A stretch of DNA of 64,000 bases from an uncultured bacterium (GCA_938083085.1 CALLKX010000042.1:62001-126000), one strand, 5' to 3'. Positions 44,050 to 53,107 are shown, counted from the first letter of the stretch. Made by a program: numbers and translations. Notes: a model not told the origin generated them from the sequence alone.

Positions 44050-45837
44050 ATGGAAACTCCCATGACTCCCACTGCCAATCTCCGTTCCTCTGCGGTCTCC
44101 CGTCGAGGGGGCGCACTCACTGTCATCATCGTCCTCGTGGCGCTGGCCGCCGCGGCGTGGCAGTCGGGAATCCTGAAGGCGATCTTCGAGGGCGAGACCG
44201 AGGTCAAGATCGAGGGCGTGCCGGTCCGAACTGGCCCCCTCCGGATCTCCGAGGTCGTCCGCGGCAACCTTGAGGCGTCCGACAGCGTCAGCCTCAAGTG
44301 CGAGATCGAGGGCCGCTCCACGATCATCTTCCTTGCGGAAGAGGGAACCTTGCTCAACGAGGGGGATCTCGTTGTGGAGCTGGACGTCTCACAGCTCGCG
44401 GACGAGCTCGTCGCCCAGGAGATTGAGGTCAAGAACGCCGAGGCGGCCTTCACCAAGGCACGTGAGCAGTACGACATTCAGGTCATCCAGAACGAGAGCG
44501 ATGTGGCCGCGGCCGAACTCGCTCTCGAACTCGCTGAGCTTGACCTCGCCAAGTACACCGGCAACCCTGAGGCCAACGAGCCCGGGGAGTGGGACAACGA
44601 GCTCGCGATGGGCGAGGAGGCCGTTCTCCTCAAGGAGGAGGAGCTCGCGTCCGCTGAGAATGCGCTGGGCTGGACGGTCAAGCTGCACGCCGAGGATTTC
44701 AAGTCGAAGAACGAGCTGGTGGCGAAGCAGTACGCGAAGCAGCGTGCCGAGGTGCAGCTCGGACAGGCGAAGCGTGAGCTCGACCTCATCGTCAAGTACG
44801 GCAACCGGCGCAAGCTCGCCGAACTCCAGTCCGACGTCGACACCCGCAGGCGCGATATCAGCAAGACGGAGAAGCAGTCGTCGGCGAAGATCGCCGACTT
44901 CGAGGCCGAGCGAGAGTCAGCGAGCTTCAAGCTTGTGCGAGAGCGCGAGCAGCTTGACGAACTCAAGCAGCAGGTTGGCAAGTCCAAGATCTACGCGCCT
45001 GAGCCGGGGTTGCTGGTCTACGCGCGGGAGAAGAGTCGTTGGGGCTCTGGGGACACGATCGAGGAGGGCACCGAGGTTCGCGAGCGTCAGGAGCTGTGCA
45101 CGATCCCGCGCCAGGGCGGGATGACCGTCAAGGCGAGCATCCACGAGACCAAGCTCAAGAAGATCCAGGCTGGTCTGCCGTGCCTCGTCACGGTGGACGC
45201 CTTCCCTAACCGGACCTTCGAGGGTCGGGTGGAGTTCGTCGCCGTGATGGCGGACTCGGGGAGCTGGCGGAGCAACCCGAACCAGCGGCTCTACAAGGCC
45301 GACATCAGCCTCTTGAACCCGACCCTGGACATGCGACCGGGGATGTCGTGCAGCGTCGACATCCTCGTTCAGGATCTCGAGGACGCCATGTACATTCCCC
45401 GCCAGTGCGTCTTCCTCGACGGCGGCAAGACCATCGTCTTCAAGCGCACTGAGGGGGGCGTCGAAAGCTGCGAGGTTGAGGTCGGTCTGGACAACACAAA
45501 GTGGGTCGCGATCAACTCCGGCCTGACCGAGGGCGACGTGGTGCTGCTCGCACCGCCCGCCAACTTCGAGCCCGCTCCCGTCCCCGACGCGCCGGCGCCC
45601 AACATGGAGGCCGGTGTCGCAGCGGCAGGTTCCGCTGCGGGAGGGGGGAAGCCCGGAGCTTCTGCGTCGAGCACCCGGGGCAAGATGCCTGCGGGCCAGC
45701 CCACAGGGAGCGCAGGGCGCGGTGGCAAGCCGGGGGGGACCCTCACCGCCGAGCAGCGGGCCGAGATCGCCAAGCGCATGCGCGAGCGCAGCGGCGGCTC
45801 CGGCGGTTCCGGTCGCGGCGGGAGCCAGGACCGTTGA
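44050..45837 (+). CDS. Periplasmic adaptor (MacA/HlyD-type membrane fusion protein)
   Basis: About 595-residue adaptor: N-terminal membrane anchor (ALTVIIVLVALAAAAWQSGIL), barrel-sandwich/lipoyl part (VVRGNLEASDSVSLKCEIEG), an unusually long hairpin coiled coil (about residues 110-310, with LAELQSDVDTRRRDISKTEKQ), then IYAPEPGLLVYA and beta-barrel domains. The last 80 residues are Gly/Pro/Ser-rich with TAEQRAEIAKRMRE, an odd tail. GTG 44020 (overlapping the tolC stop) and ATG 44062 are alternative starts. It links the ABC pump to TolC. Confidence 0.88.
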   Translation: METPMTPTANLRSSAVSRRGGALTVIIVLVALAAAAWQSGILKAIFEGETEVKIEGVPVRTGPLRISEVVRGNLEASDSVSLKCEIEGRSTIIFLAEEGTLLNEGDLVVELDVSQLADELVAQEIEVKNAEAAFTKAREQYDIQVIQNESDVAAAELALELAELDLAKYTGNPEANEPGEWDNELAMGEEAVLLKEEELASAENALGWTVKLHAEDFKSKNELVAKQYAKQRAEVQLGQAKRELDLIVKYGNRRKLAELQSDVDTRRRDISKTEKQSSAKIADFEAERESASFKLVREREQLDELKQQVGKSKIYAPEPGLLVYAREKSRWGSGDTIEEGTEVRERQELCTIPRQGGMTVKASIHETKLKKIQAGLPCLVTVDAFPNRTFEGRVEFVAVMADSGSWRSNPNQRLYKADISLLNPTLDMRPGMSCSVDILVQDLEDAMYIPRQCVFLDGGKTIVFKRTEGGVESCEVEVGLDNTKWVAINSGLTEGDVVLLAPPANFEPAPVPDAPAPNMEAGVAAAGSAAGGGKPGASASSTRGKMPAGQPTGSAGRGGKPGGTLTAEQRAEIAKRMRERSGGSGGSGRGGSQDR

Positions 45838-46607
45838 GCGGTCCCACGGTGGAGAGCGCGCAGCCCAAGGCCGGGGAGGTCACCTCGACCCCGGAGCCGG
45901 TGGCTGAGCTCTCGGAGATCACTCGCATGTACCGGATGGGCGAGGAGGAGGTTCTCGCGCTGGACGGCTTCTCGTTCACGTTCCGCAAGGGCGAGTACTG
46001 GGCCATCATGGGGAGCTCGGGGAGCGGCAAGTCGACGCTGCTCAACATCCTCGGCTGCGTCGACCGTCCGACGGGCGGTTCCTACAGGGTCCGCGGCCAC
46101 GAGGTCGCCGACCTCGACGACGATGAGCTGTCGACGTTCCGCGGCGCGGAGCTGGGCTTCATCTTCCAGTCGTACAACCTGATCCCGCAGCTCGACGTCC
46201 TTGAGAACATCCTGATGCCGGTGATGTACCAGGACGAGGTCCCCGAAGGCATCCAGGAGCGCGCCCTTGGGCTGGCGAAGCGGGTTGGACTCGGCGACCG
46301 ACTCCATCACCGGCCCATGCAGCTGTCCGGTGGGCAGCAGCAGCGCGTGGCCATCGCTCGCTCGCTCATCAACGACCCCGCCTTGATCCTCGCGGACGAG
46401 GCGACTGGTAACCTCGACAGCAAGACCGCAGACGAGATCCTCGAGCTCTTCGACGAGCTGCATGCCGAAGGGAAGACCATCCTCCTCGTGACCCACGAGG
46501 CCGAGGTCGGCCGGCGGGCCGAGAACATCCTGCGCCTCAAGGACGGCAACATCGAGTCTGTCGAGCGCGGAGCGAAACGCCACGGTGAGGCAGCCGATGC
46601 GCAGTAG
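45834..46607 (+). CDS. MacB/LolD-type ABC transporter ATPase
   Basis: 257-residue ATP-binding subunit: Walker A GSSGSGKST, Q loop FIFQSYNLIPQL, ABC signature LSGGQQQRVAIARSL, Walker B LILADEATGNLDS, and the H loop TILLVTHEAEV. The TTG at 45834 overlaps the adaptor stop (TTGA) with GGAG 10 nt upstream; GTG 45849 is an alternative. Its 3' end overlaps the permease start by 11 nt. It energises the permease for export or lipoprotein-like release. Confidence 0.93.
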   Translation: MSGPTVESAQPKAGEVTSTPEPVAELSEITRMYRMGEEEVLALDGFSFTFRKGEYWAIMGSSGSGKSTLLNILGCVDRPTGGSYRVRGHEVADLDDDELSTFRGAELGFIFQSYNLIPQLDVLENILMPVMYQDEVPEGIQERALGLAKRVGLGDRLHHRPMQLSGGQQQRVAIARSLINDPALILADEATGNLDSKTADEILELFDELHAEGKTILLVTHEAEVGRRAENILRLKDGNIESVERGAKRHGEAADAQ

Positions 46608-47868
46608 TTCACTGGCCCGCGCGGTGCGCCTTGGCGTCTCGAGCCTCCTGCTCCACAAGCTCCGCAGCTTCCTCACCACGCTGGGGGTGCTCTTCGGCGT
46701 GGCCAGCGTGATCGCGATGCTGGCAGTGGGCGAGGGCGCGAGCGCCGAGGCCCAGGACCAGATCCGTCGACTCGGCAGTCGCAACGTCATCCTGCGGAGC
46801 GTCAAGCCGCCCCAGGTCGGCGACGAGGACGCCGAGATGCGGGTGCTCAGCTACGGGCTAACCCGCGACGACTTCGAGCGCATCTCCGAGACGTTCCCGG
46901 GCGTCGAGCAGTCCGTGCCCGTGCTCCAGACGCCCGCCGAGGTGCGCAGCGGCCAACTCCTCTGCCGCCCCCGGGTCCTCTGTACGCCGCACCTCTTCCA
47001 ATCGGTGACGCGGCGGGACCTCTTTTCTGGCCGCTTCCTGACCGAGCAGGACGAGGCGAGCCGCTCCCTCGTCTGCGTCCTCGGCTACGAGGTCGCGCGC
47101 TTCCTCTTCCCCTTCGACACCGCGCTCGGAGAGCGCGTCAAGGTCGGTGAGCACTACCTCGAGGTGGTGGGGGTGCTCCACTCGAGGATCCCTGTGGGGA
47201 CCGTCACCCTTGACCCCTCCAGCGAGGCGGGCGGCGAGGTCTTCATGCCTCTGTCCACCGGGCGGGCCTACTTCGGGGAGCGCCAGACCCAGATGCGCAG
47301 CGGCTCGATGGACATCCAGGAGGTCCAGCTCCACGAGATCATCGTCGCCGCAGAGCGTGATATCGACGTCCCCGTCATCGCCGCAGCTTGCCGCTCGATG
47401 CTGAAGCGAGAGCACGACGAAAAGGACTACGAGGTCATCGTGCCCCTCGAGCTTCTGGCTCGGGCGGAGGAGACCAAGCGCATCTTCAACATCGTCCTGG
47501 GCTCCATCGCGGGGATCTCTCTGCTGGTCGGCGGCATCGGGATCATGAACGTGATGCTGGCTACGGTCACCGAGCGGACCCGGGAGATCGGGATCCGCCG
47601 AGCCCTCGGGGCCAAGCGCAAGCACATCGTGACCCAGTTCCTCGTGGAGACCATGGTGCTCTCCGGCGCCGGCGGCGTCGTGGGCGTCGGGGTTGGGCTG
47701 CTGATCCCTTGGATCGTGGAGCGTACGGCCGAGCTGGAGACGATCGTGGAGCCGGCGGCTCCTATCTTCGCCTTCGGCATTTCGGTGCTGGTCGGGATCG
47801 TCTTCGGGCTGTATCCGGCGTGGCGCGCCGCCAACATGGACCCGGTAGAGGCTCTCCGCCACGAGTGA
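46597..47868 (+). CDS. MacB-type ABC transporter permease
   Basis: 423-residue permease with the MacB/FtsX layout: N-terminal membrane helix (SFLTTLGVLFGVASVIAMLAVGEGA), a large periplasmic MacB_PCD domain (about residues 45-270), then three C-terminal helices including GSIAGISLLVGGIGIMNVMLA and the coupling segment TERTREIGIRRALGAKRKHI. ATG 46597 has GAGG 6 nt upstream; GTG 46585 is in frame. Last gene of the tripartite operon, convergent with comM. Likely exports a peptide, lipid or antibiotic; substrate unknown. Confidence 0.93.
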   Translation: MRSSSLARAVRLGVSSLLLHKLRSFLTTLGVLFGVASVIAMLAVGEGASAEAQDQIRRLGSRNVILRSVKPPQVGDEDAEMRVLSYGLTRDDFERISETFPGVEQSVPVLQTPAEVRSGQLLCRPRVLCTPHLFQSVTRRDLFSGRFLTEQDEASRSLVCVLGYEVARFLFPFDTALGERVKVGEHYLEVVGVLHSRIPVGTVTLDPSSEAGGEVFMPLSTGRAYFGERQTQMRSGSMDIQEVQLHEIIVAAERDIDVPVIAAACRSMLKREHDEKDYEVIVPLELLARAEETKRIFNIVLGSIAGISLLVGGIGIMNVMLATVTERTREIGIRRALGAKRKHIVTQFLVETMVLSGAGGVVGVGVGLLIPWIVERTAELETIVEPAAPIFAFGISVLVGIVFGLYPAWRAANMDPVEALRHE

Positions 47869-47891
47869 TCGGGCGGTGCGGCCGAGCGGCC

Positions 47892-49445
47892 TCAGGTGAG
47901 TCCGTCCCTGAGCGCGAGGGCCGTGGCCATGGCCTGGGGGTCGATGTGATCGGTCCCCCGGAGGTCGGCGACCGTGCGCGCCACGCGGCGCAGGGATTGC
48001 ACCGCGCGGCTGGATAGCTGGCGACGCTCGTCGGCCCGGCGGAGCAGGTCGGCTGTGGGGCGGTCGATGGCCGCGACGGCATCCAACTCGTCGCCTTGCA
48101 GGTCACCGTTCATGGCGGAGCTCTGCTCCTGGCGAGCTTGCGCCCTTGTCCGGGCCTCGCGGACCTCGCGGGCGAGGCGCCGGCCATGGCTTGAGGGGGG
48201 CGGCGAGCTGCCTGCGGGGGGCGTTGAGGGGATCAGGGCGTCGAGCGGGACCGGCTGGAGGGGCACCCTGAGGTCAATCCTGTCGAGGACAGGGCCGGAG
48301 ATTCGTTGGCGGTACCGGCGTACGGCGGTCGGCGGACAGCGGCACACCACGCGGGGGTGACCTGCATATCCGCACGGGCAGGGATTCATGGCGGCGACGA
48401 GCTGAAAGGCCGCGGGGAGGGAGAGCCGGCGGCCCGCACGAGCGATGTGAACCGTTCCCTCTTCCAGCGGCTGGCGGAGCCCCTCGAGCGCGTCTCGGCC
48501 GAATTCAGGGAGCTCATCGAGGAAGAGGACGCCGCCGTGGGCGAGGGTGATCTCCCCGGGGGCGATGGGGCTCCCGCCGCCCAGGAGTCCGGCATAGCTC
48601 GTGGTGTGGTGTGGGGCCCTGAAGGGCCGCTCGCGCACGAGGCCATCGGTGCAACGACCGGCCGCCGAGCGGATCGCCGTGGCTTCGATGCGCTCCTCGA
48701 GGGCGGGCGCGGGGAGGAGGTCGATGAGACGCCGTGCCAGCATGGTCTTACCCGCGCCCGGAGGGCCCACGAGCAGCAGCCCGTGTCCGCCCGCCGCCGC
48801 GACCTGCAGGGCGAACTTCGCCTCAGCCTGACCGCGGACGTCGTCGAGGCGCTCGCCGGTCGGCGACGGAGCCTCGTCAGAGGGGGCCGCCGAGAGGGGA
48901 CGGGGCCGCTCGGGGTCCTCGGCTCCGTGGGTGAGGATGGCCAGGACGGCGCCGAGGTCCTCGGCGCCGAAGGCCGTCACGTCCGGGAGGCCCGCCACCT
49001 CGCGGGCGACCTCGGGGGCAGCGATGACCTCGGAGATGCCCCCGCGGCGCGCCTCGAGCGCGGCGGCGAGGCCGCCGGGCGTTGGGCTCAGGCTCCCGTC
49101 AATACCGACCTCGCCGAGGAACAGCGTGCCGCTGACCTGAGCGGGGCGCAGGTGCCCCACGGCGGCGGCGCTGGCCATGACCAGCGCGAGGTCGAGGCCC
49201 TCACCGGACTTCCGCCTCGCGGCTGGCGTGAGGTGCAGGTGGAGACGGCCGGGACCGACCTTCAGGCGGCTCGCCCCGAGGATGCAGGCCAGCCGCCCTC
49301 GACTCTCCCGGAGGACGGCGTCGGGGAGGCCAGTGAGCTGGATCTCGGTGGGGCCCTGCTGGACCGGTTCGAAGCGAGCTTGAACGGTGACGAGGAACGC
49401 GCCGGCGCCCTCGAGACAGGCGCCGTGGACGCGGACGATCTTCAT
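47892..49445 (-). CDS. comM: ComM/YifB-family Mg-chelatase-like AAA+ protein
   Basis: 517-residue ComM-type AAA+ ATPase, a branch-migration helicase in natural transformation in characterised species. Features: N-terminal LonC-like domain (VQQGPTEIQLTGLPDAVLRESR), Walker A GPPGAGKTMLARRL, RPFRAPHHTTSYAGLLGGG, Walker B GVLFLDELPEFGRDALE, and the zinc-finger-like CPCGY/CRCPP insertion typical of the family, followed by RYRQRISGPVLDRIDL. The ATG at 49445 gives the family N terminus (KIVRVHGACLEGAG). Divergent from the arsenosugar pair. Confidence 0.93.
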   Translation of the reverse strand: MKIVRVHGACLEGAGAFLVTVQARFEPVQQGPTEIQLTGLPDAVLRESRGRLACILGASRLKVGPGRLHLHLTPAARRKSGEGLDLALVMASAAAVGHLRPAQVSGTLFLGEVGIDGSLSPTPGGLAAALEARRGGISEVIAAPEVAREVAGLPDVTAFGAEDLGAVLAILTHGAEDPERPRPLSAAPSDEAPSPTGERLDDVRGQAEAKFALQVAAAGGHGLLLVGPPGAGKTMLARRLIDLLPAPALEERIEATAIRSAAGRCTDGLVRERPFRAPHHTTSYAGLLGGGSPIAPGEITLAHGGVLFLDELPEFGRDALEGLRQPLEEGTVHIARAGRRLSLPAAFQLVAAMNPCPCGYAGHPRVVCRCPPTAVRRYRQRISGPVLDRIDLRVPLQPVPLDALIPSTPPAGSSPPPSSHGRRLAREVREARTRAQARQEQSSAMNGDLQGDELDAVAAIDRPTADLLRRADERRQLSSRAVQSLRRVARTVADLRGTDHIDPQAMATALALRDGLT

Positions 49446-49548
49446 CACTCGACTGGACGATTCATGGCCCGGCGGGTGGCGCTCCTTTCCCCGGCACGCC
49501 GGATCTCGCCTTGCGCGCGCACGCTCGACAGGCGAGGCTCGTCGAGCC

Positions 49549-49884
49549 ATGAGCGACACCTACTACGACCCAGCAGACCTGGGGAAGTTCGCCGAGATCG
49601 CGGACCACGCGCCCGAGATGGGGAAGAAGTTCTTCGAGTGGTACGGAGAGGTGTTCCAGGACGGCGCGCTCTCGACCCGCGAGAAGAACCTGATCGCCTT
49701 GGGCGTGGCCCACGCCCTGCAGTGCGCCTATTGCATCGACGCCTACACCAAGGGTTCGCTCGAGCAGGGGTGCGACGTGGAGCAGCTCACCGAGGCGGTG
49801 CACGTGGCGGCGGCGATCCGCGGCGGCGCCGCGCTCGTGCACGGCGTGCAGATGCGAAAGGTCGCTGACACCCTGGGGATGTGA
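49549..49884 (+). CDS. AhpD/carboxymuconolactone-decarboxylase-like protein linked to arsenosugar synthesis
   Basis: 111-residue CMD/AhpD-fold protein with the redox pair in CAYCIDAY (Cys59, Cys62) inside the helical core ALSTREKNLIALGVAHALQC. A peroxidase-like member of this family is a known companion of ArsS; the 4-nt GTGA overlap with arsS supports that assignment. ATG 49549 (MSDTYYDPAD) is the first sensible start. No Shine-Dalgarno is visible. Confidence 0.85.
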   Translation: MSDTYYDPADLGKFAEIADHAPEMGKKFFEWYGEVFQDGALSTREKNLIALGVAHALQCAYCIDAYTKGSLEQGCDVEQLTEAVHVAAAIRGGAALVHGVQMRKVADTLGM

Positions 49885-50966
49885 GCGCGATGCCGACGCC
49901 GCCAGGCCCCTCACTCCATCGGTCTCGTTCTCCCCTGGCGGACCCCCGATGGCAGCGCGCGCGGCTCGACGAGGTCGACCTCGCGGGCGGAAGGGGTGAT
50001 GTTACGGAGAGCCACGGGGACTTCGCGGCCGCGGCGGAGGCGGCCTTGGGCGCGCCCCTGTCGGCGACCGGGATCGAGATCCTCCAGCTCAACCTCGGGC
50101 GGCGCTGCAACCTCGCCTGCGTGCATTGTCACGTCGACGCGGGCCCCGACCGCAAGGAGGACATGTCCCGGGCCACGGCTGAGCGCTGCCTCGAGGTCAT
50201 GGAGGCCTCGGGCGCGGGCGTCGTGGACATCACGGGGGGGGCGCCGGAGATGTCGGACCAGTTCGAGTTCCTCGTGCGAGGAGCCCGGGCGGCTGGGCGC
50301 CATGTGATCGACCGCTGCAACCTCTCCATCCTGCTCACCAGGCCCTACGCGCACCTGGTGGACTTCCTCGCGGAGCACCAGGTCGAGGTGGTCGCGTCCC
50401 TCCCGCACTACCGCAAGCTCAGCACCGACCGCCAGCGCGGGGACGGGGTCTTTGACGACTCGATCGTGGCCCTGCGCCGGCTGAATGAGCGCGGCTACGG
50501 CCGGGACCCGAAGCTGCGCCTGGTGCTCGTGACGAACCCGGTCGGCGCGTTCCTACCCGCCGGGCAGGCATCGCTCGAGGTCGAGTGGAAGCGCGAGCTG
50601 AAGCGGGCCTATGACATCGACTTCGACGCCCTCTTCACGATCACCAACATGCCCATCAGCCGCTACCTGGAGTGGCTGGAGACCAAGTGCCAGACCGAGG
50701 CATATCTCCGCAAGCTGGTCGACGCCTTCAATCCCGCCTCCGTGGACGGGGTCATGTGCCGGAACACCCTGTCCGTCGGTTGGGATGGGCGGCTCTTCGA
50801 CTGCGACTTCAACCAGATGCTGGAGATCGGGCTCACCGGCGGGGTCCCTGGACACATCGACGAGTTCGAGCTCGAGCCCCTCGCCCGGCGCCGAGTCGCC
50901 ACCGGGCGGCATTGCTTCGGTTGCACCGCCGGGGCCGGGTCAAGCTGCGGCGGGGCGACGACCTGA
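49881..50966 (+). CDS. arsS: Arsenosugar biosynthesis radical SAM protein ArsS
   Basis: 361-residue radical SAM enzyme. The Fe-S motif CNLACVHC lies near residues 76-83 in the context ILQLNLGRR ... HVDAGPDRKEDM, followed by VDITGGAPEMSD, the family SAM-binding strand. The C terminus HCFGCTAGAGSSCGG provides extra cysteines typical of ArsS for an auxiliary cluster. It acts on methylated arsenic compounds to build oxo-arsenosugars. It begins with GTG overlapping the AhpD-like stop. No arsM is in the window. It ends in an ordinary TGA at the expected family end, so there is no sign of internal selenocysteine. Confidence 0.92.
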   Translation: MSAMPTPPGPSLHRSRSPLADPRWQRARLDEVDLAGGRGDVTESHGDFAAAAEAALGAPLSATGIEILQLNLGRRCNLACVHCHVDAGPDRKEDMSRATAERCLEVMEASGAGVVDITGGAPEMSDQFEFLVRGARAAGRHVIDRCNLSILLTRPYAHLVDFLAEHQVEVVASLPHYRKLSTDRQRGDGVFDDSIVALRRLNERGYGRDPKLRLVLVTNPVGAFLPAGQASLEVEWKRELKRAYDIDFDALFTITNMPISRYLEWLETKCQTEAYLRKLVDAFNPASVDGVMCRNTLSVGWDGRLFDCDFNQMLEIGLTGGVPGHIDEFELEPLARRRVATGRHCFGCTAGAGSSCGGATT

Positions 50967-50997
50967 GGAATCCACGGGCGTCTCCCCCGGGACGGGC

Positions 50998-51003
50998 TAG
51001 TCT
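50998..51003 (+). promoter_or_regulatory. TAGTCT hexamer 6 nt before the amidase gene
   Basis: TAGTCT is followed by GGCCCC and then the ATG at 51010. The same spacer GGCCCC and a near-identical hexamer precede the ATG at 58380. No Shine-Dalgarno is present; a leaderless start is suspected. Confidence 0.35.
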
Positions 51004-51009
51004 GGCCCC

Positions 51010-52005
51010 ATGTTCACCAAGCCGCTCTCCGCCGCCGCGCTCTCGCTGCTCTCCCTGACCGCCTGCGCCTCCGAGGAGGCGAGCCTCGCGCCGGAGGTCC
51101 TCACGGTCGACGTCAATCGGTCGATCATCGCCTGCGGGGAGGAGATCTACGTGGGGGCTCCAGTGGTCCTCTGGGACGACCCGGTGGGCTACAACGCGTA
51201 CTCCACGGACTTCCACTTCGAGCAGCCGGCGCCGTCCGTGACCGCGCCTGAGCGCGGGGAGCTGCGCTACGCCCCCGGGCGAGTGGACCGCGCCACTGGC
51301 GAGGTGCTCGTGGCGCCTGAGAAGGGCGGGTTCATCGCCCTCCAGCAGGCGTTGGACATGTTCGTGATCCACTACGACGTGTGCGGCGTCAGCCAGACCT
51401 GCTTCAAGGTGCTCCACGACCGTCGCGGGCTCTCGGTGCACTTCATGATCGACATCGACGGGACGATCTACCAGACCCTCGATCTGCGCGACACGGCCTG
51501 GCACGCGCGTCAGGTGAACTCGCGGTCGGTTGGTGTTGAGATCGCCAACGTCGGGGCCTACCCGCTGGGGGGCGCGACCGGCGCGCAGGTGCTGGGTCGT
51601 TGGTACGACACGGACCCGGAGGGGCTTCGGATCACGCCCCCCGGCGATCCCAAGGCCCTCGGGGTCCTCACGCCCGGCTTCGTCGGGCGCCCCGCCCGGG
51701 ATCGCAAGATCGTGGGCTCCGTTCAAGGGGAGATGCGGGAGCAGTACGACTACACCCCGGAGCAGTACGACTCGCTCGTGAAGCTCTCGGCGGCCCTCTG
51801 CCGGCACTTCCCCAAGATGGAAGCCGACGCGCCCCGCAACGCCCTCGGGCGGGTCTCCACCTCGCGCATGAGCGAGGCCGAGGAGGCGGAGTTCGGTGGG
51901 ATCCTCGGGCACTACCACGTCTCCGCCCAGAAGCAGGACCCTGGCCCGGCCTTCGATTGGGAGAACTTCCTCGTCCGGGTACAGACCCGGATGCTCCGCC
52001 TCTGA
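51010..52005 (+). CDS. N-acetylmuramoyl-L-alanine amidase lipoprotein
   Basis: 331-residue lipoprotein (lipobox LTAC) with an amidase_2/PGRP-like zinc hydrolase domain. Visible: FVIHYDVCG (first His ligand), LSVHFMIDIDGTIYQTLDL, TAWHARQVNSRSVGVEIANVG, and the C-terminal GHYHVSAQKQDPGPAFDWENF that carries the second His and the catalytic region. It should cleave the lactyl-alanine bond of peptidoglycan or muropeptides in the periplasm. The murQ gene nearby, on the other strand, fits cell-wall turnover. Confidence 0.88.
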   Translation: MFTKPLSAAALSLLSLTACASEEASLAPEVLTVDVNRSIIACGEEIYVGAPVVLWDDPVGYNAYSTDFHFEQPAPSVTAPERGELRYAPGRVDRATGEVLVAPEKGGFIALQQALDMFVIHYDVCGVSQTCFKVLHDRRGLSVHFMIDIDGTIYQTLDLRDTAWHARQVNSRSVGVEIANVGAYPLGGATGAQVLGRWYDTDPEGLRITPPGDPKALGVLTPGFVGRPARDRKIVGSVQGEMREQYDYTPEQYDSLVKLSAALCRHFPKMEADAPRNALGRVSTSRMSEAEEAEFGGILGHYHVSAQKQDPGPAFDWENFLVRVQTRMLRL

Positions 52006-52026
52006 GCGCGCGCCGTGGCGTCGCGC

Positions 52027-52179
52027 TCAGTCGCGGCGGTTGAGTTGCTCGAGCTCGTCGCGCATGCGGCGAAGCTCCAGGAGGGCCTCGCGCAGGGTCC
52101 GATGGACCTCGAGCGCCCAGGTGAAGAACATCGCCAGGGCAACGACGACGACGAGCAGCAGGAGCGGGGATTCGAACAT
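52027..52179 (-). CDS. Small membrane protein with coiled-coil tail
   Basis: 50-residue ORF (MFESPLLLLVVVVALAMFFT at the N terminus) with one membrane segment and a short charged coiled-coil C terminus (TLREALLELRRMRDELEQLN). It starts 4 nt after the murQ stop on the same strand, so it should be cotranscribed. Unknown function; the clean hydrophobic-then-heptad pattern suggests it is real rather than a shadow. Confidence 0.55.
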   Translation of the reverse strand: MFESPLLLLVVVVALAMFFTWALEVHRTLREALLELRRMRDELEQLNRRD

Positions 52180-52183
52180 CGCG

Positions 52184-53107
52184 TCAGCTCTTGGGAGGGG
52201 GAAGGGTCCGGTCGAGGACGCCGTCGGCGGCCTCGAGCTCCCGCCGCGCCGCGGGCGCGTCGAGGTCTCTGGCGGCCATGAGGATCGCCACCTTGGCGCT
52301 CCCGCCGGCCAGCTGGAGGAGCTCCAGCGCGCGCGCTCGGTCGACGCCGCCAAACTCGGCCACCAGCCGAGCGCCGCGGTCCACGAGCTTGGTGTTGGCG
52401 CTCGTGTCCACGTCGACCATGCGGCCCCGGTGCGTCTTGCCGAGCCGGGACATGGTGATGGTGGTGAGGGCGTTGAGGGTCAGCTTGGTCGCGGTCCCCG
52501 CCTTGAGGCGTGACGAGCCCGCCAGGACCTCGGGGCCCACGAGCAGCCGGATGGAGACGTCGTAGTCGTCCGCGCGCTGCTCCCGGGGGACGCAGGCGAT
52601 GAAGCCGGTGGCCGCGCCTAGCTCCCGGGCCCGGCCGAGGGCGCCGTGGACGAAGGGGGTGGTGCCGCCCGCCGTGATGCCCACCACGACGTCGGCGCCG
52701 TCGACCTCGAGCTCTTCCACGGCGGCGGCGCCGGCGGGCCCGTCGTCCTCGGCGCCCTCCACCGCGTTCCGCAAGGCCCGCTCACCGCCGGCGATGATGG
52801 CGCGGACGAGGCCGGGGTCGACGCCGAAGGTCGGCGGGCACTCCGAGGCGTCCAGGACGGCCAGCCGGCCGCTGGTACCGGCGCCCACGTAGACCAGGCG
52901 GCCGCCTGCGGCGAGCCGAGCGGAGGTGAGCTCGATGAGGGCCGCGAGGTCCTCCCGGGCGCCCTCCACCGCCGCCACCGCGGCGCGGTCCTCGCTGACC
53001 ATCAGGTCGACCGCCGCGCGGGCGTCGAGCCGCTCGAGGCCCGCGCTGCGTGGGTTGGCCGCCTCGGTGGCGAGGTGTCCGCGGTCCGGTCCGGAGGACG
53101 CGCTCAA
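52184..53107 (-). CDS. murQ: N-acetylmuramic acid 6-phosphate etherase
   Basis: 307-residue SIS-domain etherase that splits MurNAc-6-phosphate to GlcNAc-6-phosphate and lactate in peptidoglycan recycling. Features: TEAANPRSAGLERLDARAAV, VYVGAGTSGRLAVLDASECPPTFG, VVGITAGGTTPFV, TATKLTLNALTTITMSRLGKTHRGRMVDV. The TTG start at 53107 overlaps the stop of the upstream SDR gene (TTGA). Lengths match the family. The convergent amidase gene may supply substrate. Confidence 0.93.
   Translation of the reverse strand: MSASSGPDRGHLATEAANPRSAGLERLDARAAVDLMVSEDRAAVAAVEGAREDLAALIELTSARLAAGGRLVYVGAGTSGRLAVLDASECPPTFGVDPGLVRAIIAGGERALRNAVEGAEDDGPAGAAAVEELEVDGADVVVGITAGGTTPFVHGALGRARELGAATGFIACVPREQRADDYDVSIRLLVGPEVLAGSSRLKAGTATKLTLNALTTITMSRLGKTHRGRMVDVDTSANTKLVDRGARLVAEFGGVDRARALELLQLAGGSAKVAILMAARDLDAPAARRELEAADGVLDRTLPPPKS

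Noticed and set aside
48306-49868. Plus-strand open frame (520 residues) overlapping comM and the AhpD-like gene
   Set aside because: It covers two genes with clear family motifs on other frames and has none itself.
49881-50966. Selenocysteine in ArsS
   Set aside because: Some ArsS relatives are selenoproteins, but here the frame ends with TGA after the normal C-terminal cysteines and there is no internal TGA.
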